Assembly: GCA_027335515.1 (NCBI GenBank)
Contig: DAHWHT010000380.1
Span: 1 to 9,341, forward strand
DNA length: 9,341 nt
Origin: Clostridia bacterium
Lineage (GTDB): Bacteria > Bacillota_E > RBS10-35 > JAJYVN01
Direction: 5' to 3'
Part shown: piece after piece, positions 1-6,297 of the stretch
Position numbering within the stretch: position 1 is the stretch's first letter
Layout of the letters: each line of letters begins with the position of its first letter
Made by a program: the position numbers and the translations under genes
Notes under the pieces: model-generated
What the model was told of the DNA's origin: nothing
The model's database searches: none
What the model saw: the letters and a program-made list of their open reading frames with translations, nothing else

Positions 1-1
1 A

Positions 2-463
2 GACAAGACGCGGGTGGTGGACCTGGGCCAGAAGGGCCAGGGGTTCGACTTCCTGGGCTACGCGCATCGGGCCAGACCGACGCGGCAGGGCCGGCACCGC
101 CTGGAACGATGGCCTGGAACCAAAGCTGAGCGGCGCATGACGGCGAAGATCAAGGCCCTGCTGCTCAGCCCACTCCTGCCGTCAAACCTGCCCGACGTGG
201 TGGGGGAACTCAACTCCCTCCTGCGTGGGTGGGGCGCCTACTTTCGCTGGGGAGAGAGTCGCGACGTGTTCGGCCGAGTGGACAGGTACGTCTGCCGACG
301 GTTTGCCCTATATCTCGCCCGCAAACATGGGCGCCGGGGCACCGGGTGGAAGTGGCTGCGACCCGACGGCACGTGGATGACGCCCTACCGCTTCCTGAAG
401 GCCCTCGGAAGGTACCAGTTGCGCGGGACGGAACGGCGCTATCGGGTGACCGCGACAGCGTAA
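2..463 (+). CDS. ltrA: Group II intron-encoded reverse transcriptase/maturase, C-terminal part (5' end outside window)
   Basis: The reading frame is open from the left edge, so the in-frame GTG at 14 is internal and not a start. The visible ~153 residues begin with the end of the RT region (DKTRVVDLGQKGQGFDFLGY), matching the 'K..v.d.r.GFdFLGY' block where RT passes into the thumb/X domain. The group II maturase-specific (GIIM) core follows: LNSLLRGWGAYFRWGESRDVF, then DRYVCRRFALYLARKHGRRG. The protein stops at TAA 461-463 soon after GIIM, with no HNH endonuclease domain, as expected for class C intron proteins. In this family the protein binds its intron RNA, assists splicing and reverse-transcribes it at a DNA target. 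The stop lies 18 nt before domain V, the normal place for an ORF looped out of domain IV. The RT catalytic YADD motif would lie upstream and cannot be checked here. Confidence 0.94.
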   Translation, partial: DKTRVVDLGQKGQGFDFLGYAHRARPTRQGRHRLERWPGTKAERRMTAKIKALLLSPLLPSNLPDVVGELNSLLRGWGAYFRWGESRDVFGRVDRYVCRRFALYLARKHGRRGTGWKWLRPDGTWMTPYRFLKALGRYQLRGTERRYRVTATA

Positions 464-481
464 TCGCGACAGGGCATCGGT

Positions 482-514
482 GCGCCGTGTGCGGGAGAAC
501 CGCTTGCACGGTGC
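482..514 (+). ncRNA. Group II intron domain V (catalytic hairpin)
   Basis: A 33-nt hairpin. The 9-bp lower stem pairs 482-490 with 506-514 (two G-U pairs), a 2-nt bulge (TT, 504-505) sits on the 3' side, and the 4-bp upper stem GCGG/CCGC is capped by GAGAA. The bulge position and stem sizes match domain V. The triad at 483-485 is CGC, the form known from class C introns. The usual length is 34 nt with a GNRA tetraloop, so this copy is one base short in the terminal loop. That could slightly weaken docking or simply be a variant. Confidence 0.85.
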
Positions 515-517
515 GAC

Positions 518-551
518 GGGGGGGCGCCGGCGGCAACGCCGGGCCCTACCC
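518..551 (+). ncRNA. Group II intron domain VI with bulged branch-point A
   Basis: Three bases after domain V there is a G/C hairpin capped by a GCAA tetraloop (533-536). The upper stem pairs 527-532 with 537-542 and continues 521-525 with 543-547, G526 being bulged. The base of the stem pairs GGG 518-520 with CCC 549-551. A548 is left unpaired on the 3' strand, which is where the lariat branch-point adenosine sits in domain VI. This places the 3' splice site about 7-9 nt downstream. Confidence 0.75.
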
Positions 552-558
552 TCGAAAC

Positions 559-920
559 CCGATGCCCCCTTCCTTTTCCCGTCGGTACCGTGGCGCCAGG
601 GCAGGCGTTGCCGCGCGGACTCGTGCAGACTCCGCCGGATCTCATCTGCCATATGCAGAGGCCGTTCTACGTGGGGTGGTTTCCGGGGCCGCCCTCGGCC
701 ACGGTAGGGGGCAGCCTCCGGAACAGGGGGCAGTGCTTCTCCGGCCGGTACAAGTTGAAGTTGCCCCGCACCCCGAGGCAGAACGCGCGCCTCTCGCTTG
801 CCAGAGCCACCAGGAGTCTGATGTGGCCATGCCCGGCGGTGATGCCGCCAACCGCCTGGGCCAGGAAAGCGAATCGACCACGACGGTGCAGGGACTGGGT
901 GTTCACGGCGCCTTCGCTGA
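559..920 (-). pseudogene. IS701-family (SRSO17-like) DDE transposase remnant, frameshifted and truncated
   Basis: Two adjoining minus-strand frames together read like the middle of an IS701/SRSO17 transposase. The first frame (about 920 down to 750) contains GITAGHGHIRLLVALASERR then FCLGVRGNFNLYRP, resembling the family's 'ADAGYG...L..RG..Y.LgVrGN..v.p'. Near 740-752 the match jumps by one base into a second frame: PAGEALPPVPEAAPYRGRGR, RPRKPP, then RQRLPWRHGTDGKRKG. This parallels the family's Pro-rich GRGRP(P/R)K linker and 'W.WREGTKG.L..RFA..RVR' segment. In first-frame coordinates, T replaces the expected Asp and GHG the GYG, so the enzyme is dead. The N-terminal 'IDDTGFPKKG' block is not found further right, and the C-terminal part would lie beyond the intron, outside the window. 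Minus-strand frame 921-1041 is open but not recognisably transposase. The call is from remembered family motifs, without an alignment. Confidence 0.62.
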
Positions 921-1041
921 GCACCTGCGTACCTTCGCCAGCCCAAAATGCCCTGATCTGATGCCTGCTAGGAATCGAGGGCGCAGGTCCGCGAACGGTT
1001 TCATGATCGAACCCGACCATCAAGTTGAGCCCTGAGGGCAT

Positions 1042-1467
1042 GACATGTTGAGGGCGGGCGGCGGGGGCCGGCGAGGTGGTCGGTCCGGCATGGATGTGGC
1101 GGACGCATGGGAGGTGTTTGCCACCGGTTGGCGTTCAAGTTGTGGGTAGACCCGCAAGGCAGGCGTTGAGCGGACCGCCTGTGGGAGGACGCGTCTGACC
1201 GCTCGGATACCGCGTTCGGTCCGTGCCGCAGGCGTCGGCTCCAATCCCGCGGCAGACCTGCCCTGCCGTGACAGACGCTCGGTTGCGGTTGCGAGGCTTG
1301 GTGATCGCCCCCACATCGTTTCCGGTCTGCCGCTGCCCGACCGTCGGCCCGGACCGGTTGGGCTCCGTGCCTCCGGCCTGATGTGGAGACAGCCCCTGGG
1401 CCGGCGGGTTGCGGAGGGAACCGCACGGTCGCGCCCGGCGTCCCTTCATCAAAGGGGATCAGCGACC
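1042..1467. other. Gene-free stretch before the first lipoprotein
   Basis: No convincing gene is visible in this 426-bp stretch. Open frames exist on both strands (for example minus 1135-1452) but they are Arg/Pro/Gly-rich low-complexity readings without domain motifs or a good ribosome binding site. The only clear signal is the Shine-Dalgarno site at its right end. No confident promoter could be picked out in this GC-rich DNA. Confidence 0.5.
1451..1458 (+). promoter_or_regulatory. Ribosome binding site of the propeller lipoprotein gene
   Basis: AAAGGGGA lies 9 nt before ATG 1468. The same frame is open back to an ATG at 1381, but that start has no comparable site and would put ~29 non-hydrophobic residues ahead of the signal peptide. 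This site therefore decides for 1468. Confidence 0.75.
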
Positions 1468-2802
1468 ATGCGCCGCACGTCCGCGATCGTCGCCGCATCC
1501 GTGGCCGCCCTGCTGCTTGCCGCCTGCGGAGCAGCCCGTTCCGGCACCCCCCGTATCCCACCTTCCGCCACGGCAGGGGGCGCCGGATCGATGGGGCCTT
1601 CCTCGCCCACGGCGGTTGACGCCACGCCGACGCCCTCATCAGGCTCGCCATCCTCCGCGTCCCCACCGATGCCGAGCACTCCGCCCCCGAGTGGGACGCA
1701 TGCCGTTGCCGGCCCCCTGCGGCGGCTGCCCGACGGAAACCGTTCCCCCACACTGACGGCTGTGTCTTTCTCGTCGTCGTCGGCGGGTGCCGCCGTGGGT
1801 TACAGATGCGCGGGCGCGCTCGGCCGATGCACCGGCGTGGTGGTGGCGACATTGGACGGCGGGCGCCGCTGGCGCCAGGTGGCCTCGGTGCCGCACGTCC
1901 TCACCGGGATCCGTTTCCTGTCCGGCGGTTTCGGTTGGGCATGGGGCGCCGCAGGGCTTTACGCCACCGCTGGCAGCGGGCTGACGTGGCACGCGTTGGC
2001 GCTGCCGGCGCCGGTCCGCGTCCGGGGTCGGCTGGTGTTTGCATCCTTCACCGACAGTACCCACGGTTGGGTCGCCCTGGGGTGGCTCCCGTGCGCGACT
2101 CAGGGCTGTTCCATCGCCATCTTCCAGACCCGCGACGGGGGCGCCACCTGGACCCCCGTGGCCCACAATCTGACTCTGGGATCGACGTCTTCCGGTGGGC
2201 CAAAGCCCTCCCTTGGGTGGCTGACTTTCGAGGATGGAGGCTACCTCGGTGCCGGTAGGGGGTGGCTGGTGAGCGATACGCCGAGCGGGAGCGTGTGGAT
2301 CACCACGGACGGTGGGAGGCGCTGGACGTCGCGGGTGACCCTCGAGCAGGGTGGGACGAACACGGCTGCCGCCTTCGCTGGCGACGGGCATGGCTGGGCC
2401 GCGGGCCGGACCGGTGCCAGCAGCAGCACGCTCTTTGCCACCGGTGACCGTGGAGCAAACTGGCGCCGGCTGGGTGTCGTGCCAGGCGTCATCTACGCGC
2501 TGTCGGCGGCGCCGGACGGTGGCAGCGCCTGGGCGTTGGTCGGGCTGAGCAGGGAGCCCTGCGCCTGGGGACAGGCCGTCTGCGGCCACAGCGTCGCGGT
2601 CGCCAGCGCAACGGGGGTTGGGGCGGTCGTCCGGGCCCCGCGGGGAGATACACTCCACGCGCTCGCCGCGCTCAGCACGCGGAGGGCTTGGGCGGTCGCC
2701 ACCGGTCCCTGGTCCGGAACCGCGCTGCTAAAGACCACCGATGGCGGGCGGGACTGGGTCCTCCGTTACCGGAGCGGGCTCACCACCCGGGCGGGGTCGT
2801 AG
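1468..2802 (+). CDS. Asp-box (BNR/Ycf48-like) beta-propeller lipoprotein, 444 aa, probably cut short by TAG
   Basis: The protein starts with a lipoprotein signal peptide: RR, a hydrophobic Ala/Val/Leu run, and lipobox LAAC with Cys20 as the lipidation site. A Ser/Pro/Thr/Ala linker to about residue 90 follows, then a repeat-rich domain. Five Asp-box motifs (S/T-x-D-x-G-x-x-W type) are visible: TLDGGRRW (Asp130), TRDGGATW (Asp223), TTDGGRRW (Asp281), TGDRGANW (Asp327, degenerate) and TTDGGRDW (Asp425). Each is preceded by a 'GWA.G'-like strand. This is the architecture of bacterial Ycf48/sortilin-type propellers, used for protein binding, sugar binding or assembly. No enzyme residues can be assigned, so the function is unknown. 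Three short-spaced Cys pairs (114/121, 209/214, 365/372) lie in blade loops and may be disulfides outside the cell. A further repeat is readable after the stop (see 2803-2900). Confidence 0.86.
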   Translation: MRRTSAIVAASVAALLLAACGAARSGTPRIPPSATAGGAGSMGPSSPTAVDATPTPSSGSPSSASPPMPSTPPPSGTHAVAGPLRRLPDGNRSPTLTAVSFSSSSAGAAVGYRCAGALGRCTGVVVATLDGGRRWRQVASVPHVLTGIRFLSGGFGWAWGAAGLYATAGSGLTWHALALPAPVRVRGRLVFASFTDSTHGWVALGWLPCATQGCSIAIFQTRDGGATWTPVAHNLTLGSTSSGGPKPSLGWLTFEDGGYLGAGRGWLVSDTPSGSVWITTDGGRRWTSRVTLEQGGTNTAAAFAGDGHGWAAGRTGASSSTLFATGDRGANWRRLGVVPGVIYALSAAPDGGSAWALVGLSREPCAWGQAVCGHSVAVASATGVGAVVRAPRGDTLHALAALSTRRAWAVATGPWSGTALLKTTDGGRDWVLRYRSGLTTRAGS

Positions 2803-2900
2803 GGTTTCTGGAACGGGACGCGGGGCTGGGCCGTCGCTTCGACCACCGATCCGCTGCTCGCCGGGAAGGTCCACCGCTTCCACCGCGGTCGCGACCAGGT
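2803..2900 (+). pseudogene. Decayed continuation of the propeller lipoprotein past the TAG at 2800
   Basis: Directly after the stop, in the same frame, the sequence reads GFWNGTRGWAVASTTDPLL, then AGKVHRF, then HRGRDQVLSRR. The first part is a typical propeller strand ('F.n...GWAVa'). The second resembles the preceding Asp-box (TTDGGRDWVLRYR) with the Asp-Gly and Trp lost. Third codon positions remain almost all G or C. This suggests the gene once ran on by at least one blade. Beyond about 2950 the likeness fades in every frame. A sequencing error or a natural domain end is possible. Confidence 0.55.
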
Positions 2901-3336
2901 TCTGAGCCGCCGCACCCTTTATACGAGGGGCCGCGTGGTCGTGGGCGTCGACCCACGGCAGAGCACGCAATTGCCTGCGGTGGCTGCGGCGGCGATCGGA
3001 CCCTCTGCCCGGAAGCAGCTTGCCGGGGTGGGTACATCCGAACCCGGTGGTCCGCGCCAATCCGCCCAACGTCCAGCGATCCAACCGGACAAGCCGTCGG
3101 GTTCCGCCGACGGTAGTGGACGGGTCCCACGGTTCTCGCGATGTCCGTGCTCGACCAGAAGGCATCCGCCGACCCGCCCGGCGCGCCGGGCCACGAACGT
3201 GGCGTGCTTCGCCGGTCGCAGCCTTGTGGCGGCGGACGGCATGCCACCGTTGCAAACCGTTCCGAGGTCGGCGTTGCCGTCGAGTGGCTGAGTGGCGTGG
3301 ATGGAACCGCTGCGGGTGTCGTACGTCCTAAGTGGC
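2901..3336. other. Spacer between the two lipoprotein genes, no credible gene
   Basis: About 430 bp with no recognisable protein. The plus frame that continues the propeller stays open to 3291, and a second plus frame opens at 3141, but neither shows family motifs and both are Arg/Pro/Ser-rich. It may be the eroded 3' end of the upstream gene. No hairpin followed by a T-run was seen, so the first gene has no visible terminator here. Confidence 0.45.
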
Positions 3337-3343
3337 GGGGGAG
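3337..3343 (+). promoter_or_regulatory. Ribosome binding site of the second lipoprotein gene
   Basis: GGGGGAG sits 6 nt before ATG 3350. The in-frame GTG at 3332 lies upstream of this site and cannot use it, which favours 3350 as the start. Confidence 0.65.
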
Positions 3344-3349
3344 CGCAGG

Positions 3350-4975
3350 ATGGTCTGGCGGGTGTTGTGGGCTTGCGCGGCCGCTCTTGTCTTGGTGGTC
3401 GCTGCCGCGGGGTGCGGTCCCGTGGGGCGTTCGGCGCAGCACCGTGCGTCGTCGTCGTCGTCGTCGGCCGTTGCGGCGGCGGCGAAGGCGTCCTCCCCGC
3501 CGGGACGCTCCGGTGCATCCCGTGTTTCCCGCGGTGCGGTCCGCGGGGTCCGATCGGGGTCCCCGCCGTCTGGGAAGGGACTCACGCTGGCGTGGGAATC
3601 CCCGCCGGCCCCGTGGACGACGTCGACCGAACACGCCTGCGCGTGGGAGTCCAGCGTGCGCTTGACCAACGGAGTCCTGGCGGTGCCGCTGGTCAACAAG
3701 GCCGCCGTTACGTCGGATGGGTTGTGGCATTGCGGCGTCGGGGTGGTTGCGGGTGCGCGCTGGCATGTGGCGGCCCTGCCCCCAGGGGACATCCCGGCCG
3801 TCGAGCGGGTGGTGGGCGGAGGCGGCCTGGTCGTCGGCTTGCGGCGCGGGCCGAACGCCTCCGTCGCGACGACGACCTCCGCCGCTCCCCTTATGGTGTA
3901 CCGCGCGGGGGGGTGGACGCGCGTCGCGCTGCCGAAGGGCCAGGTGGTCCAATCGGTGGTTGCGCTCTCCGGGGGCGGGTACGGCGTTGGTACGGCATCG
4001 CCGGCTGTCTCCGGCAGGTGCACCGGGGCCTCCTGCATTCTTGGTCGCATCGGTCTTCACACCGCCGGGCAATGGCGCTGGGTGGTGCCACCGCTCCCCG
4101 CGCAATTGGCCACCAGCACCGTCTACGGTGGGTACGGCAGTAGGGACATCCCAGGCGGTGTGCAACTGGGGGCAGTTCAGGGTGACAACCTGTGGTTTGC
4201 CGTGAACGGCATCGGCGTGGCGGCACTGGACCTTCCATCCGGGTGGTTTGACTTCCAAGGGGGCGGTCAGGATGTCCATTACTACTCCGGCGCATACGGG
4301 CCGGCGCAATTCCTGGGAGTGTTGGGGGCCACCGTCTATTTCGGAGTGCATCGCTTGCCGGGGATAGCGGACGCCGGCTATTGGGGGTCGCTGCTCTGGG
4401 TTTCGGACGGCAGCGGTTCCGTTCGAACCGCTTTGCCCGTGGCGCGTGGCGCGGGTGCCGCCAACTTCGGCTGTCTTCAGGGCGGGGTGGGCGCCCCGCG
4501 CGCCGTGCACGTGGTGGCTGGGCGCATGTGGGTGCGGTGGTCTGGCTGCCAGGTGTATGAGGCGACGGTGGGTGCGGCGCGGCTGCAAAGGCCCGATTTC
4601 CCATGGTGCTCAAACCCGAGACGAATTGGCGTCGCCTACGTCGGCACTATGGTGTCCGAAGTCTGCGCCACCAAAGCGGGGACGACGGAGTTGGAGTTCT
4701 CCGGCGGCACGGCGACGGTGTTGCATCGGTACGTCTGGACAAGATCCGCGCTCTTTAGCGGTTACGGCCCCATCCATTGGTATCCGGCTGGGGACGGGGC
4801 CTTTTGGGCCTGGACAGCGGTGGGGAAGCGACCGGGCCCCCGGTTGTTGGAGGTCAGTCCGGAAGGCAAGGTCCTGCGTCAGGGACCCCTCCTCCACGGG
4901 ATGGTGACGGGTGTCGCGGGACATGCGCACGTCTGGCTCGCCACGGCGCGCGGCGTGGCGAGGCTGCCCGCGTGA
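3350..4975 (+). CDS. Extracytoplasmic lipoprotein of unknown function, 541 aa, probably beta-propeller-like
   Basis: From ATG 3350 the protein begins MVWRVLWACAAALVLVVAAA with lipobox AAGC (Cys22), a clear type II signal peptide. A low-complexity Ser/Ala/Gly linker to about residue 75 contains a run of six Ser. The remaining ~465 residues are rich in Gly, Val and Trp and show short repeated strands: LWHCGVGVVAGARWHVAALP, MVYRAGGWTRVALP, LHTAGQWRWVVPPLP, NLWFAVNGIGVAALDLP, ending in HVWLATARGVARLPA. This spacing is typical of a beta-propeller, but no perfect Asp-box is present and I recognise no named family. The mature part has eight Cys besides the lipidated one, including a C-x4-C pair (224/229), an even number compatible with disulfides. 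It lies on the same strand as the preceding propeller lipoprotein but 547 bp away, so it probably has its own promoter. Start by ribosome binding site and signal peptide. Confidence 0.85.
   Translation: MVWRVLWACAAALVLVVAAAGCGPVGRSAQHRASSSSSSAVAAAAKASSPPGRSGASRVSRGAVRGVRSGSPPSGKGLTLAWESPPAPWTTSTEHACAWESSVRLTNGVLAVPLVNKAAVTSDGLWHCGVGVVAGARWHVAALPPGDIPAVERVVGGGGLVVGLRRGPNASVATTTSAAPLMVYRAGGWTRVALPKGQVVQSVVALSGGGYGVGTASPAVSGRCTGASCILGRIGLHTAGQWRWVVPPLPAQLATSTVYGGYGSRDIPGGVQLGAVQGDNLWFAVNGIGVAALDLPSGWFDFQGGGQDVHYYSGAYGPAQFLGVLGATVYFGVHRLPGIADAGYWGSLLWVSDGSGSVRTALPVARGAGAANFGCLQGGVGAPRAVHVVAGRMWVRWSGCQVYEATVGAARLQRPDFPWCSNPRRIGVAYVGTMVSEVCATKAGTTELEFSGGTATVLHRYVWTRSALFSGYGPIHWYPAGDGAFWAWTAVGKRPGPRLLEVSPEGKVLRQGPLLHGMVTGVAGHAHVWLATARGVARLPA
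3449..3466 (+). repeat. (TCG)6 trinucleotide repeat in the lipoprotein linker
   Basis: Six consecutive TCG codons encode Ser6 just after the lipidated Cys, in the tether that lifts the domain from the membrane. In-frame slippage would only alter tether length. Confidence 0.8.
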
Positions 4976-5214
4976 CGGGTGCGCGAGAACGGGTGGTCGG
5001 TGGTCACGTGCGGACGGCTACGGGTCTTGGTGACGTCAAGATCCGCGAGACTGGGGCACTTCTTTGCGCTCCGGGCGGAACCTCGACCCGCCAATCACCA
5101 ATCAGAGGAAGGTGGGTGGGCGGACGCACGGGAACACGCAGCAGGGCGATGCGTTGGACCGAGATGAACCGAGGTCGGCGGCGCCGCCGCCGCTGCGGGG
5201 GGGGGTGCCCCAGA
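4976..5214. other. Leader region of the first methyltransferase gene
   Basis: A 239-bp spacer. It contains a perfect 8-bp palindrome TGACGTCA (5031-5038), a 14-bp palindrome of CGG/CCG units (5176-5189) and a run of nine G (5197-5205) just before the start codon. No confident -35/-10 pair and no T-run terminator were seen. Confidence 0.4.
5197..5205 (+). repeat. Homopolymeric G9 tract at the methyltransferase ribosome binding site
   Basis: Nine consecutive G end 9 nt before ATG 5215, doubling as the Shine-Dalgarno sequence. Length change would shift spacing and so could tune translation. Confidence 0.6.
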
Positions 5215-5970
5215 ATGGCGGACGAAACCTTTGATCAGCTGCTGCGGGACGCCGAGGACGCGGCCTTTTCGGGATGGGACTTCTCCTGGCTGCGCGGGCG
5301 GATGATCGAGGAGGCGCGCCCCTGGGACTACGCCGCCTTGGTGCGTGCGGCGTTCCCCGGTGTCCGCAGTCTGCTGGACATCGGTACCGGCGGTGGCGAG
5401 CGGCTTGGCGCGCTGTCCCCCCTGCCCCCGCATACCTATGCGACGGAAGGCTATCCTCCCAACGTGGCGGTGGCCCGGGCACGGCTCGAACCCCTCGGAG
5501 TGCGGGTCGTCGCGACGGCGTCCGAGGATGCGTTGCCCTTCTCGGACGGAACCTTCGACCTCGTGATCGACCGCCACACCGGCGTTCGCGCCGCAGAGGT
5601 CCACCGCGTGCTGCGCCTGGGCGGGCGGTTCATCACCCAGCAAGTGGGCAGCCGCCATAACTGGGAACTGGTTGCAGCGGTTACGGGTGCTGCCCGCGGT
5701 TTGCCGCCCGCCTCGTCGCTTGGACCATTTCGGCGCGAGGTCGAGGAAGCGGGATTCCGCGTCACCGAGAGCAGCGAGTGCTTCCCCGTGACGCGCGTCC
5801 GCGACGTGGGCGCCGTCGTCTCCTACCTCCGTGCGATCCCCTGGATGGTGCCCGGGTTTTCGGTCACCACTCACCGCGAGCGTCTGCGGGCAATCCACGA
5901 GCGGCTGCGGGGGGAGGGTGAAGTTAGGCTGACCAGCCACTACTTTCTGCTGACGGCGGTGAAGCGGTGA
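5215..5970 (+). CDS. Class I SAM-dependent methyltransferase, 251 aa
   Basis: A small soluble methyltransferase of the Methyltransf_11/25 type. The helical N-terminus MADETFDQLLRDAEDAAFSG leads into WDFSWLRGRMIEEARPWDY, a pattern I associate with a family widespread in Gram-positive bacteria. Motif I is LLDIGTGGGE (residues 53-62, SAM-binding Gly loop). The acidic residue after strand 2 is Glu78 in YATEGYPPN, and post-motif LPFSDGTFDLVIDR is at 107-120. Then come HRVLRLGGRFITQQVG and a C-terminal strand pair ending HYFLLTAVKR. The acceptor substrate cannot be read from the sequence. ATG 5215 is chosen because homologues begin with this helix; in-frame ATGs at 5149 and 5164 would add an Arg-rich, unlikely tail. 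The G-rich tract 5197-5205 serves as ribosome binding site. Confidence 0.93.
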   Translation: MADETFDQLLRDAEDAAFSGWDFSWLRGRMIEEARPWDYAALVRAAFPGVRSLLDIGTGGGERLGALSPLPPHTYATEGYPPNVAVARARLEPLGVRVVATASEDALPFSDGTFDLVIDRHTGVRAAEVHRVLRLGGRFITQQVGSRHNWELVAAVTGAARGLPPASSLGPFRREVEEAGFRVTESSECFPVTRVRDVGAVVSYLRAIPWMVPGFSVTTHRERLRAIHERLRGEGEVRLTSHYFLLTAVKR

Positions 5971-6023
5971 GGGATGGGTGGAGCGGGCGCCAAGCGCGGA
6001 CGCCCCGGCGATGACCACGCGGA

Positions 6024-6082
6024 GGCATCGCCTCGAGGCGGCGGATCCCCAGCCGCGGCCGGCGTGCCCATGAGGCGATGCC
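6024..6082. repeat. 11-bp perfect inverted repeat, 37-nt spacing
   Basis: GGCATCGCCTC at 6024-6034 is matched by GAGGCGATGCC at 6072-6082. Transcribed, it would form a long-looped hairpin 54 bp after the first methyltransferase gene. There is no T-run, so a classic intrinsic terminator is not supported. Confidence 0.5.
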
Positions 6083-6147
6083 CTTCGGAGCTTCAGCGTC
6101 AGGGCTCGATGTGCGGTGGGTGTGGCGCGGGTCTTTCCCGGCTGGAG

Positions 6148-6173
6148 GCCGCGGGTCGATCGACCCTCGCGGC
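6148..6173. promoter_or_regulatory. 26-nt near-perfect dyad, possible operator
   Basis: The core GGGTCGATCGACCC (6153-6166) is a perfect 14-bp palindrome. It is flanked by GCCGC on the left and GCGGC on the right, the right arm being offset by two bases. It lies 125 bp before GTG 6298. The symmetry fits a binding site for a dimeric repressor, but no regulator gene is in the window and no promoter could be placed beside it. Confidence 0.4.
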
Positions 6174-6283
6174 TGCCCGGCTGTGTGAGCGGGACGCGGC
6201 GAACCGGGGCAGAACCGAACGGGCGGTGGGAGGAAGGCGCTCCGCCGCTGGCCGACAAGCGGAGGACCTTGGCGCGCAGGATC

Positions 6284-6289
6284 GGAGGG
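6284..6289 (+). promoter_or_regulatory. Ribosome binding site setting a GTG start for the second methyltransferase
   Basis: GGAGGG lies 8 nt before GTG 6298. The later ATG at 6355 has no such site and would delete the HDPFGSV segment that homologues keep at their N-terminus. The site therefore favours 6298. Confidence 0.75.
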
Positions 6290-6297
6290 ATCCAACG

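Larger units (their letters stand above)
1..558 (+). mobile_element. Group II intron, probable class C (IIC), 3' portion
   Basis: The maturase ORF is followed by the two 3' RNA domains of a group II intron in the correct order and spacing. Domain V is at 482-514 and domain VI at 518-551. Class C is suggested by the CGC (not AGC) triad in domain V and by the endonuclease-less maturase. Domains I-III and the 5' splice site are left of the window. The 3' end is estimated at 555-563 from the usual 7-9 nt distance past the branch-point A at 548; the exact nucleotide is not fixed by the sequence alone. The right flank reads into a decayed transposase on the other strand. Confidence 0.82.
5971..6297. 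other. Spacer between the two methyltransferase genes, with dyad elements
   Basis: 327 bp without a credible gene, although the downstream methyltransferase frame is open back to 5974. That extension is Gly/Arg/Ala-rich with no motif and is not part of the family's normal length. The spacer carries an 11-bp inverted repeat (6024-6034 with 6072-6082) and the dyad at 6148-6173. It ends in the ribosome binding site of the next gene. Confidence 0.5.

Noticed and set aside
590..961. 123-codon plus-strand ORF
   Set aside because: Best explained as the antisense of the transposase remnant. Such antisense ORFs are often annotated as hypothetical proteins.
229..1035. 268-codon plus-strand ORF overlapping the maturase end
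   Set aside because: It runs through intron domains V and VI and then antisense to the transposase remnant. There is no motif and no ribosome binding site.
2780..4588. 602-codon open frame on the minus strand
   Set aside because: It covers the lipoprotein genes in antisense and gives a low-complexity Arg/Pro/His product. The plus strand has signal peptides, lipobox and propeller repeats.
5031..5038. TGACGTCA palindrome as an operator
   Set aside because: An 8-bp palindrome alone is too short to support a regulatory call, and no flanking symmetry or promoter was found.
5176..5189. 14-bp CGG/CCG palindrome before the first methyltransferase
   Set aside because: Simple trinucleotide composition makes such a palindrome likely by chance in GC-rich DNA, and it has no loop to fold into a hairpin.
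5974..6297. N-terminal extension of the second methyltransferase to give 389 residues
   Set aside because: The extra 108 residues are low-complexity and beyond the family length, while GGAGGG sits ideally before GTG 6298.
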